DNA from: Pleurotus ostreatus/Saccharomyces cerevisiae fusant
Taxonomy: Eukaryota; Opisthokonta
NCBI GenBank assembly: GCA_024196135.1
Contig: JAMQCK010000037.1
Location: 83,202-147,201, forward strand
DNA: 64,000 bases
Direction: 5' to 3'
The notes beneath the pieces were generated by a model. That model did no database searches and was not told the DNA's origin. It was given only the letters and a program-made list of their open reading frames with translations. Both the position numbers and the translations under genes were made by a program. Each line of letters begins with the position of its first letter. Position 1 is the stretch's first letter. Positions 46,797 through 58,218 of this stretch are shown piece by piece.

Positions 46797-49700
46797 GGGG
46801 TGAACAGGAAACCATCATTGGCTCTGCTTCTCACGTACGCTGTATCGCTCTGGTTTTCTTTCTCGAGTCACCACCGTCTCACTCGTCCCGGAAAACTCTA
46901 CTTGTTCCGGTGTTCAACTTGTTCTGTATCGCGATTGTTCTTACCCTTTTATCTTACTGCAGCACTTTACTGCGCGGTATTCTATGTGAATCGTGAGTAG
47001 GCTTGGAAAACTCACTACAAATGTCCCGCCCTTGGTCTCGCCGCGAAGTTGTAGTCCAGGCCGCGTCGAAGTTCAAGTTCGAGCGCGTGACAATCACGAC
47101 CACGTGCGTGACCGATCGCGTTATGTGTGACTGACGCGTCTTTTCGGACTTTGTTCTCGACGGTCACCTCGACCAGCCGCTCGCACGCGTCTGCCCAGAC
47201 CCGTAACGCTCCAGGTCACCTGTTTCTGCGCGCTCTGTGCTGCCCCTGCACCACAACCTCCTGCCTTCAGCCGACATCGATGCATTCCCATAACCCGGAA
47301 TGATATCTAACCCTAAGAGCTTTCGGTCGTGCGCGCCTTCTCTCGTGCTCCGCTCATTCTCAACCCCGTCGTGGGCCGCATTGGCTTGCATGCATGTGAT
47401 GACGCGCCCCTCGTCCGTCGAAGCGTATGTCGTTGCACCTCCGCCCACGTCTCCGGAACGTGGCGGTTTCTGGGACCCGCGAGCCTGCAGCAGTCATCCC
47501 GCACAGACCACGGCCTGTGTCGCACTCCGCCCGCCTACGCCAACTGGCGGCGGGTGCATGCGATGCCGGAAATGCCGGTAGTCATGTTGGCTGCTCAGGC
47601 CGCGTGGAATCTGCCACCAGAGACGCGTCCCCGGGCGTGTAACTGGCATGCGTGGAGGACTCACGAACAGCGCGCGCATCGTGCAGTCGACCGGACTACA
47701 AACGACCTCCGAGGTCTTCTTTGTCCGGCTCGCGCGCCATAGGCGACGAGCGCGAGGATGGGCACCCGGAGCACCACACACAAGGCGCCATCGGCCTGGT
47801 CTTCGGACCCCTCAGGGCACCCGCGCAGGCGGGCGCCCTCCCGGCGAGATTCGAGGGCATCGTTCGCCGCAAGCGCTTCGGCGCACCAGAACCCTCCGGC
47901 TTCGCGGGAGCGCGGGCGCGACGGGCGGCACAGGCCCCAGCGCGCAGGAAACCCACAGGAACAGCAGGGCAGCGCAAAGCGACGCGGATACCCCGGTGAG
48001 GATATGATCTAGAGACGCCAGGCAACGGCAAGCGGCCTCGTATGCCGTCCATCGAGCGCCGACTCGCCCCCAACCGTAGTGTCCGTCTTACAGGACGGCC
48101 CCTGCGACGCTTCGTGCGTTAGTAATCTGCCTCCGCACGGTATCGGGGTGTATGGACGGCTCTGCTGTCCATCGAAAGCCGGACGGCCCCGCTGCCCATC
48201 GTAACCCGGCAGGTAAGTCGGTAAGCGCAGCCCCGCGCGCGGTCGTTGCCCGCCGATCTCGGCGCGCCACCCTCTCCCAGAACAACCATCTCACCCTGCA
48301 GCACACCAACCAGCCAAGACCCCGACCAGGTGCTCGACGGCCCCGCGTGCGCGCCTCCCACCACCGTCGACCTGTTGAGTGCTCGGCGTGCTCGTCTTCT
48401 CCCACAACCCAGCGCGCTGTCGTGGCGCTACGTCGCTCCCACCGGACGCCCCCCGCCTCACACGCCCGCTGCGCCCCAAGCCCGGCACCCTCGGGAAAAG
48501 AGTGTCCTCGGACATGGCCGCGGCAGAGCTTTGCGCTCGAGTACGGCGCGGCGGGGTATACGTACGGCGGGGTGTGCTTGAGGGGTGGGGTGGGGTGTTC
48601 ATTCACCTTATCCTACCTTATCTCCCCAGTGGTAGTGGCGCGCTCGCACGCGCTGGCGAGGAGGGGACAGACGCACCGAGCGGCGGTCGGCAGGACGAAC
48701 GGGGAGGGCGCCGTGGGCGCTGTCGGGCGCTGCGGGAGGGCCAGCTGGGTGCGAGGGTGAATGAGTGCGTGTTGGGAGGTAAGGGGTGTCGCTGGTGTCG
48801 CTACCCACGGGTGGTGATGCCACTAACGAGATCGGCTGACTGCATGCGACGGGGCTGCAAGCCGGTGGGCATACGGCGGGGTGCAGAATGATGGCATCCG
48901 CAATGCCGCGCGGGCGAAAGGCGCGCTGCCCGCTGGCTGGCTGAGGCGGTGTCGGGGAGGGAGTCTGGTCGTGGTGGGGTGGCTGCTGCGGTCACTCGTG
49001 GTGGCTTGCTGCTACGACCAGGCGCACCTGGCTGTCGCGGCCGGCTGCCATGGCTGACCGTAACGGTCGGCTTTGATGGCTGGCTTGCGACGGCCAGGCA
49101 AGCTCTTCCGCCACCCCCAGCCGGCCGGCCGAGGTGGCGCGCAGAGTAGCGGGAGCAGAGGCAGGGGAGGACGCGCGGCTCAGGGCGCCGCAGCGGGGGA
49201 AGCCTTCGTGCTTCGAGAGTGTAGTCGGTGCGGACGGCCACTGCGAGGTCGCAATTTTTGGGCTCCTCTTCACCTTTTGGTGGATTAGTTATCCATTTAG
49301 CAGCGCTGCGTGTACACGTGTATTAATGTAATCTACAGTCTCTACTGCTCTGAATACAATGGAGCTAGCCTGGGATCCTGCACCAACATCGGAAGTTTTA
49401 TCACCAAATCCACTTTCGACGTACCGACGCAAGAGGGCCGCCAAGCTGTCTCATTTCTCTCAGAAGCACAGTGCGCAAAACATCAAACGCTACGCAGTAG
49501 CCGTTGAGCACCGTGCGCTGCCACTCTTTGTCGTCCGTGGGTCGCGAGAGAATCGACTTGTCGGGCAGGACGCCGGAATCGCGAGCCGTCTCGACGATGG
49601 CTCTGAAGACGCGTCTCTCCGTCAGCGGATGCATCGCGTAAAAGGGCGCGGCGTTTCGAGAATTCATGATGGTTGAGAGCAACGTTGAGCCCGGCCGTGA

Positions 49701-49883
49701 TTGATGTTCGGTGTCGCCTTGATGCAAGTAGCAACAAACAAGGCCAAAGAATTGGCCGCTTTCGCCGGGCCAACACGCCTGCGATGAGTTGAGTCTGCAT
49801 CACCTGTTTCGGCCGTCGTGCAAGTGACCTGCACCTTTGCATTTGCTATCGTGCAACTTCAAAGAGAGAGCGATAAAAAGAGC
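46797..49883. other. Gene-poor GC-rich stretch, about 3.1 kb
   Basis: No convincing gene. The part 47090-47130 carries TGTGACTGACGCGTCT, also found upstream of the second F-box gene, so a third copy of that promoter region may start here. Between 47300 and 49250 several overlapping frames are open on both strands because stop codons are rare in GC-rich DNA. One minus-strand frame of 108 codons (49401-49727) looks more protein-like (PLTERRVFRAIVETARDSGV and FDVLRTVLLREMRQLGG); it may be a gene fragment. Confidence 0.4.
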
Positions 49884-49966
49884 TCCTCGGCGGGGAGTCG
49901 AACCCCGCTCTCCCGCGACCGCACTCGCATGACAGGCGGGTGTACTAGCCGATATACTACCGAGGA
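49884..49966 (-). tRNA. tRNA-Asp (GTC) with a 12-nt intron
   Basis: On the minus strand the acceptor arms TCCTCGG and CCGAGGA pair, the B box reads GGTTCGACTCC, and the anticodon stem CCCGC/GCGGG encloses CTGTCA and C with the GTC anticodon. A 12-nt insert (TGCGAGTGCGGT) lies one base 3' of the anticodon, the standard nuclear tRNA intron site. Mature length 71 before CCA. A TTTTT run just downstream (plus-strand 49875-49879) is the polymerase III terminator. Confidence 0.93.
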
Positions 49967-51809
49967 CTGAAAGGCACATCACACAAAAGGTTTGAGACGG
50001 CAGGCTGAGGAGCATTGATGTGCTGCATGGCGAGGGGTACGGTACGCGAGAGCAGCACGATCTCAAAGGACAGCTCCAGCTCGAAATGATTTCCGCCAAT
50101 GCAGCACCGTAGATATGATTAGCAGCGAGGTGGGCTGGCGAGAAGTGTAGGGTACGGCTAGAAGTGTGGCCAGACCATGCGAAGAGGGGATGCCAGTTCA
50201 TGTGGAAGACAGACGTACGTGATTCATGAGGGCATACGTGATACAACGGCGCGCCCTATGACCTTCGTGGGCCATTCAGCATACGTATCTCGATAGCATC
50301 GGGTCTATAGATACATCGGACTTGACTGAATGGGGCGGAGGTCCCAGTACCGCGGAATTGATAGGGAGAGCGCCGAGAAGTACCAGAAAGTAACAGGGAA
50401 GTACGAGCGCCCCGGTGGAAGCAAACTTGCTTGATTGGATTCGAACAGCGCTCGACCTGTTCCCGAGGGACAGGAAGACCTAAGGGCAGACGCAAGCGTG
50501 CATAGAGAGGGCACAAGTGTGGCATGCCTTTACTCATAGCAGACCGGGGACGTTGACAGGACCAAGTGCCTCCGCGGGGGTTCAGCGCACATAGTTGACC
50601 CCGCGAAGACCACGGGGTACGAGGAATTACATAGATCGATCGACACCAGAGGCCCTTCCTGCTGCAAGGGGACGAGAGAAAGGCCAGTAGCTGATGGGCC
50701 GGTGCACCGCGTGGGAGCGCAAATCGATACTAGGCGCGTATTGGCATCCTCTGGCCGTGTAGGTTTGTGTGGCGAGCAAGTACGTTCATGCGGCTTGCCG
50801 TTCTCATGTCGACTGATGCCGGTAAGTGGGGTATGGTGGCTGTTCGGGAGGGCGGAGGGACCAAGTCGAAACCACGAAGACTTCGGAGTCGCTGCGGCTA
50901 TGTCATTGACGAGAGACGCGCCCGCTAGGTGATGTCGCCGGCGAAGTGAGGCGCTAGACAGTGGGTCGTCGGCGGCAAGAGACGTATGGAGGAGTTGGGA
51001 AGGAGGGGTTAGTATGGAGAGCTTCGCGGTGACCCGGCTCCTGAGTCCTGATCAGCCTCGCGCTCGATAGAGTCCAGTGATGGCAATGGAAATCAGGCTC
51101 AAGCTTCGAGGTTAACGAGGAAGTCGACTGTCGGTATGCAGACCTCCGGACTGGAGATACGACCGCGCCACCGCGCCCGCCGTCGGCGCCGTAAAGGGTG
51201 ATAAAAGTCAGAGAAAGAAAAACCCGAATTGGGTGTGCGCAAAAGTCCGAATTGGGCAAGCGCGGGTTCCTTTTGATCAGCGCGTTATAATACCAGGGGC
51301 AGGTCTTCCTCCGCGTCCACTGCTCTCACCGACGTCCAGGATCCCCTGCTGCTCATCCTCCGCCCCCGCCCTTGGCAGATATCAGGAAATCCTACCGCGA
51401 CAGATCTACACAGGATCGACCCGCAAGGTCCACCTCCGGCGCCTCGAAACAGCCGGCTGCACATGCGACTTTGGCTTTGATTGCTGTACTAGGTGTTACG
51501 CGCGAGCCTTGACGATTGCGACAGCCCCTTCTCCTGCTCTTGCCCGAGGACTTTCGCGATGCAGCGAAGCGGGGGACCAGACAGCCACAGCGGCGCAGGC
51601 CACGGAGGTGCGCACCCGTACCTTTTGCTTCCGAACTAGCCAACTCATCCCCGCTGATGGCGCGACAGGCAGCGCAGACCGGAATTTGCCTTCTCCGCAT
51701 GCCAACGCATGGCTCTTCTCGGCCCAGGATCCTGCCCCCTTATCTTCTGCCTCTTCGTCGAAGACTGCCACGGACTCTGCCTCCTCCCATCTCTTGTCAG
51801 CATCCCCCA
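49967..51809. other. Intergenic, about 1.8 kb, with upstream region of the Zn2Cys6 gene
   Basis: No gene supported at 49967-51200. The frame of the transcription factor is open upstream as far as 51233, so its protein could be up to about 190 residues longer. A TTATAATA box lies at about 51285-51292. Confidence 0.4.
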
Positions 51810-54800
51810 TGATCGGTCCCGGACCCTCCTACTACGACCCCGAGAGCGCGAGCGCCCAGCAGCATGCCCAGGCGCAAAATTACCAGCAGTGGATCGACAA
51901 CTATGGCCGTCAGCGCGAGGACATCCACCACCTTCAGCAGCAACAGCAGCATAGACACCATCACCAACAGCGACAGCAGCAGCAGCAGCAACCCTCGCCG
52001 CGCGAACTCGCTTACCAGCAGCACACATACGGTGTCCCAGGCTACGGCGTTGACGCCGCTCCGGGTGGCACGGGGTCGCTCGCTCATTACCCATCCGCGG
52101 CCTACGGTCAGCAGCCCCTTCCCTCCCACCAGCAACACCCCCGCCAACAGCAAGCCCCTCCCAACGACATGTTCACGTACTTCCCATCCGACGTCGCGCA
52201 GACGTACCCCGGCCAGTTCTCTCCTCAAGATTACCCTCCGATGAGCGCCAGCGCCAGCGTCAGCGCGTCTGTTGTCCCCAGCCCTACTCAATGGGCTGAC
52301 GCCGACGCGTTCCGCGGACCGCCCGTGGGCCGCTCTGTCTCCGCTAGCCACGCTACGGGCGCAAACAGTGCTCCCCCGGCGCCCACGCAGGCGAACAAGC
52401 GCAAGCGTGCGCGCAAGACACCTGAGCGCGCTGGGAACTCCGCAGACAGCGACAGCGATAGCGACGACGACGGCGGAGGGCGCCCTGCGTTCACGGGCGG
52501 GATCAGCGTCGGGATGGGCGGGCTCGGGGTAAAGGGGCAGAAGCAGAATTCAAGCCGCCTGTGAGTGCTGGATCTCCTCCTTTTATGTCGCCGCCGCTCA
52601 CAACGTGTCTCCTCGTTTGTTTCTCCGTCTTCTCCTTTTCTATACGGCCCCTTGGCTCGCGGTGGCTTCTGGATCATCGATACCGTGTTATCGACCGCCG
52701 GCGCGCGCCATTCCGGTGATGCAACTCCCCTGCACGGGTACCGGCCATGAACCCTCCGGCACCCTTTGTCACCTCGCAAACCCACGCATGCTGCGCCTGA
52801 ATGGTGACGTGCCTTCAGTCCTGGCGCCTGCACACACTGCAAGAAGCTGAAGGTGAGTGGACGATCCTCACGCGCTCTGCTGCCGCGGTGTGATTGCAGG
52901 AGGCTGACTTTGACTTGCAGATGAAGTGCGAGTTCAAGAAGAACGAGAACACGTGCAAGCGTTGCCAGTCAGGCGGACATGTCTGCATCGTCGAAGGCCG
53001 CAAGCCACGGACTGCCCCAAAGTGAGTGAAATCTAGGTTGTCGCGTTTCTTCCTTGCCTTCGCCTCTCCTTTCCCCGCGCGCCACCCCCGCTTCGTGACG
53101 GTTGGGAGCGTGTCACGCACTCTCCACGTGCTAGTTCAACTTCCCACGCTTCGGACGTTCTCCCACGCCCCTAATTCGCGCCTCTTGCTCGCTGTGCCTG
53201 CTCCTGCTCTTATATCTTCCCTCGCGGGCGACATCTCGGTAACGCCGAGAACCTGTGCGCTCTCCTGACTCCGGAATGCGATGCTTGGGGCGCCCCGGCG
53301 GTTCTCTGAAGCCGTAAGGCTGTGCTGTTGTCCTACCCACACATGCCTGCTGTGTCGCACGTAGCCCCGTTTCGTACGCTCTAGCGTCGGGGTTAGCCGA
53401 TTTGGGCATCGGCCTCTGGCTGACGTCGAGGCGGAACGCGGTTTCCCCTGGCAGAATGCAGTCGGGTGATCGTCGCAGCAGTCGGGCATCGCGGATACGC
53501 AGTATTGCTGTAGGGGGACCGTGGGCGTGGTGATGCGTATGGTGCGCTCGGACTTGCTGAGTGCCGGGCGAAGGTGGCGGACATCCGCCTCGGCGCGCAA
53601 GGAATCGTTGGGGAGCATAGCTATTGCCTCGCGCAGGGCCACCCGCAAGCCTGACAGCTGCGGTTTTGCTCATCCCAACCCCGTTCATCGGTGTCGCAAG
53701 GCAACCGAGGTGTGGGGGCTCGCGGTCTTTATAGGTCGAGATGGCTTGGATCGCCGTCCACGGCTTGTTTCCTCCCGGATTCAGGTCGTTATCGAGCGAC
53801 CTCATCACATCTATCACCCGCTCTTCATTTCTCTTCTCCTTTCAGACTCTGTGATGTGCTCGGAGGACGAATGCTCACCTTCCTGTTCCAGCAAACGCGA
53901 GTATCTGCTTGCGCAAATCCGACAGAAGGATGCGATTATCGAGTCGTTGCTGAAGCAGGTGAGTCTCTCATTCGCGACTCTTCATCGCCTTCCATTCCTT
54001 CCCTCGCCCTTCCCGCTTCCTAGTACACCTGTCAAAGGACCATGCATTCCCGGCCCATCCTATGACCCTCAACTCCACACCACATACCCATGAACATGAC
54101 GTTGACCGTAGCCACAGCTGCACAACCCGTACATCGCCACGCCGCTATCGATTGCTTCCTACCGCATGGCAACATCGCCTTCGGACAGCAACAACAAGAA
54201 CATACTCGCTTGGCTCGACCGCCTGCAAGCGAGCGTGCAGTCGAACGGGACGACCATCAAGGAGGTCAGCGAGGCCAACAAGGGTCGGGAGATGAGTGTG
54301 CAGAGTGCGGGCGAGAAAGCTCCCGGTGCCTTTACCCTCGACGTCCGTGCAATTGTGCGCGACGACGGAGAGGAGTCGGACGAGGAGTATAGTGGCGAGA
54401 AGTACGCGCGTTTTTCGCTCGACTATGGGACATCGCACTGACCTCGCGCTTAGGGGCACGGACAGCGATGATGACGACGAGGATGGCTCGTCGGACAAGT
54501 TGCGGAACCTGCCGGACATGCATGTGCCGCTCGGCCTCATCGCGAACTTGAGCTTGAGCAACAAGCCCAAGAGTGGCAAGGCTGGGAAGAAGAACGCGAC
54601 GGAGGAGACAACGACTCTGGACGAGGACGACCTCGATGACGATAATGTGGTGCGTACGCTGGATGTCTGTGCCACAAATGTGTCTGACGATCTCTATCAA
54701 CTAGGGCGTGGCGAATGAGACGTACTTCATGCCGGGTATGTTGGCTTCGCATGTTTCCTGTACGCTCAGCTGACATCCGCCACAGGTCCTGCGACTGATT

Positions 54801-57189
54801 TGGGCAAGCGCGCGATGCTCATCGAGCAGCATAGCCCTCCGGAGATCCTCGTCCACGGTCTCGTCGCTCCAGAGGATGTGGACAAGCTGTTCGACATGTA
54901 CGTATCCAGCACCGCTGCTGTGATAAGGCGATTACTTACGCGACGCTACAGCTTCTACAACAAGCTTAACGTGCGGATTTACGATTATTCATTTGTGGCA
55001 ATGGTGCTGACACTCCACCAACTAGCCGTTCATCTCGCTGCTGGACCCCGTCCTCCATACGCCCGCCTTGACCTTCGCCCGCTGCCCCTTCTTGTTCACC
55101 GTTAGTGAGTACCCCGTCATCTCCGGTGCCATGATCGCAGTGCTCACCTGTGTCTAGTTTGCGCCATCTCCTCCCGCTACTACACCGAGAAGTCCGAGAT
55201 CTACCCCATCGCCATGCACTTCGCCAAGCACTCCGCCGCGACCGCGCTCATCGACGGCTGGAAGTCCGTCGAGCTCTGCCAGGCGTACATCTTGATGAGC
55301 ATCTATGCCGTCCCCGCGCGTCGGTGGGAGGAAGATCGCTCGTGGCTATACACTGGCCTCGCCATCCGCATTGCGACGGACTTGAACTTGCACCAGGTGT
55401 CGACGGCGAAGCCTTCGAGCGAGCGGCACGAGCGGGAGATTTTGAACCGGACGCGGGTCTGGTTGATCTGCTTCAACCTGGATCGGTCGACGGCGACGCA
55501 GTTTGGGAAGCCGTCGACGATCAAGGAGGATTAGTGAGTCCTTTCTTTGGGATGGGCGTCTGGTTGCTGACTATGCATAGTATCGTGCAGCACGCGAAGG
55601 ACTGGTACAAGAAGTCTAAGTACAACTTGAATGTAAGTGCTACGCACGCGGGAGGGACATGTTGTTGACGCGTCACTCTAGCACGACGTCCATCTCTGCG
55701 CGTACAACGCCCTACTCCGCATCATCGCCAAGTTCCACGAGGAGGTCTTCTCGGACACGTCGTCACCTACTGGTCTGAACAAGGTAAGGAAAATGGTCGC
55801 AAGGTGACCATAGAGCGTGCTGACATCTGCGCAGCGTCTCGACTTCTGCACGGTCACCCTCAAGCACGACGAGCATCTCACCAAGTACCACGAAGAGTGG
55901 GCGAAGATCTTCCGCGAGGAGTCTGACCATTCAGGTGCGCACGGAATTGCTTTCCTTGCGGCGGTGCTGACGCCTTCGTTGCAGACTCGAGTTCCGAATT
56001 CCGATGCTTGCTGCTGCCTTTGTGAGCTATGCCGAGCTATGGTCTCGCCTCGTTGCTAACCGCCACCTCAGCCTCGTCAACTACTCTCGCCTGGTTATGT
56101 TCTCGTTCGGGTTCCAGCAAGCGTACCACCGGGGCATCAAGCCTGGTGATCACAGCGACCAGGTCTTCTTCACTAAGGTCAGTAGCTCTTGCCTCACGAC
56201 GCTGCGGCGCGCCTGACGTTTGTCTTCCAGTGTCTGGAGTCGGCCAAGGCGGTCATCCAGAACATGGTGGACAAGTTGGCTCCCAGCGGCTACATGCGAT
56301 ATGCTCCCGATGGCCACTTCATCTTCGCCTCATTTGCGTCTGCCTTCTTGCTCAAGGTAATCTATCTACTCTACCTTACATGTACGCAAAGCTGATCATC
56401 CACTCAGCTCTTGCGACCCGAGTTTTCCTCCCTCCTCGCCAAGGAGCAGGAGAACGACATCTTTGACCTCATCGGCCGCCTCATCCAGACCCTCAGCTCC
56501 CCCGAGATCGCCATCGACGACCGCCACACGCCCAAGCTCTACGCGCGCGTCCTCGCCGGCCTGCTCTCCCGCCACCGCCGCGACGGCGCGACCATCGGCC
56601 GCCTCCACACGCAGCCGCCGCCCCAGCAGCGCGGCTCCTCCGGTCCCGGGGGCTCCTCAGGCCCCGGCGACATGCCCGGCTCCGGCTCGTCCAGCGGCTT
56701 CACGCCGACGGACTCGACGGGCGGCCAGGGCTCGACGGCCGCGAGCCTGTTCTCGCAGTTCACGACGCTGGCGGGGGCGGACAAGCAGGTCGGCACGCCG
56801 GTGTACAGGCCGGAGGCGGCGTATGGGCTGGGGAATGCGCCGATTCAGTTTAGTAGCGACTTTGAGATGCTGGGGCTGAGCGCGGGGGTGCCGGACGAGG
56901 ATATGCTGGCGACGATGCAGGCGTTGAAGAATCCGGCGTGGTGGGAGGGGATGTTGATGCCTGGGTGAGTTGTGCTTGGTTCATTTGTCCAGAGACTCGG
57001 GCCTGACTGCAGGATAGATTCTCGTGGCCAGAGTCGAACTCGCCCGCGCCGTCGTCGTCGAATGGGCATCCGTCGCCGGGTCACTATATGCAGCAGCCGG
57101 CGTCGCCGGCGTCGAGCTACCTGAACAACGTGCCCGGGCTTCATGGGGGCTTCAACATGTTCCATGCTGCGCAGGTTCCTTTGCATTGA
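51810..57189 (+). CDS. Zn2Cys6 fungal-type transcription factor
   Basis: DNA-binding regulator with a binuclear zinc cluster and a fungal-specific transcription factor domain; target genes unknown. I chose the ATG at 51810 (MIGPGPSYYDPESAS), though the frame stays open upstream. The first exon is Gln/His/Tyr-rich with basic KRKRARKTPERA and an acidic Asp/Ser run. The zinc cluster is split by introns: ACTHCKKLK, MKCEFKKNENTCKRCQSGGH, VCIVEGRKPR, spacing C-x2-C-x6-C-x8-C-x2-C-x6-C. Then NKREYLLAQIRQKDAIIESL (coiled coil), LHNPYIATPLSIASYRM, the regulatory domain (FISLLDPVLHTP, ICAISSRYY, SVELCQAYILMSIYAVPARR, WLYTGLAIRIATDLNLH, RVWLICFNLDRSTATQFGKP) and a Gly/Ser-rich tail ending AAQVPLH, stop at 57189. 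About 14 introns; the one at 53022-53891 is 870 nt. Confidence 0.92.
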
Positions 57190-58218
57190 GGGTCGAAGGG
57201 GATGCTACCATAGCGTGGCGCGACCGTGGTAGGGTGGCGCGGCCATGGTAGGATGACGCGAGCTACCGTGGGTCGAGCGCAGTGCAGCGCGTCGCCGCCT
57301 GGCCAGTGACCGCGCCTGGGTGATTCCTTCCGGGTTGTCTATACTTTACATCTGTATCACTATTTGTCCCTATCGCCGTCTAGTTCTCTTGTTATGTCCG
57401 CTGCTATATGTTTGTATGTACAAGAGTAATGTCTATAGGCAATCTATATGAGAACAATGCGACTTCGAGACGTGGTTCGATGCATCGTTTGAAGCTGGGG
57501 AGGAAATATCTCAGAGCTGGGGAGTATGTAGAAAGTTCAGAGCTACAGTGCAAGGTTCGGAGGGTGGGAACAGGAAAACCATCAATGGAAATTCGGGCAT
57601 ACGATTTCTCCATATGGCAGCTTCCATCTCTTTCCGAACCTCCACGGGTCTCCGACTGGGCTGCCTGTATACGGCGACGTGTCTGGATTCTCCACGACAC
57701 AAATACGAAAAGGGGGCAGTCGAACGTCTGGAACACTACAGGAATGCTCCCTGGATGCGACCTGCTGCGTTGCTGCCTTTTTGCATACCATCTTGCGAAT
57801 CCCGCCGAACCAGGTCCTCTCACGACTTCGAGCCAATCTTTCGTGTGGAAGCGGCGGCAAGCAGTATCATCCTTACGAGCCAAGTAAGAGCTAGACTTCC
57901 CGTTCCTTTTCCGAGCACGCTCCTTCATGATGCCATACCTCCGCTGCAGTTCGCACAACTCGGAATGCAAGCTGCCTGCCAGCTGCTGTCTGAGAAAGTG
58001 GATGCAGCGTCGCCCAGACCTGCAGCAAGCCTTGAACTCAACTATGCCGCTCCACGTGCGCACCTCGTCGCGGTCACGCCGGTGTGCGTCCTTTGTTTAG
58101 ACAGCGCGGATCGACATGTCAGGCCTTTCCGGGATGCCGTGGTGTGTTTGGCGCGTCCCTCCTGTTCCCGACCACCATCATCTCCCCGTACCGCGCCACC
58201 CCATACATATCCCTCGCC
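57190..58218. other. Intergenic, about 1 kb
   Basis: At 57203-57275 short direct and inverted repeats of a GTGGTAGGGTGGCGCGG-like unit could form hairpins in the 3' UTR of the transcription factor gene. Frames at 57404-58063 are open on both strands but show no recognisable protein. Confidence 0.4.

Noticed and set aside
47300..48900. Several 100-200 codon frames on both strands
   Set aside because: Arg/Pro/Ala-rich, overlapping in up to four frames, as expected in GC-rich DNA with few stop codons.
53131..53817. 228-codon minus-strand frame
   Set aside because: Lies inside the 870-nt intron; composition is not protein-like and other frames overlap it.
57404..58063. 219-codon minus-strand and 159-codon plus-strand frames
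   Set aside because: Mutually overlapping, no conserved motif, no splice context; likely chance.
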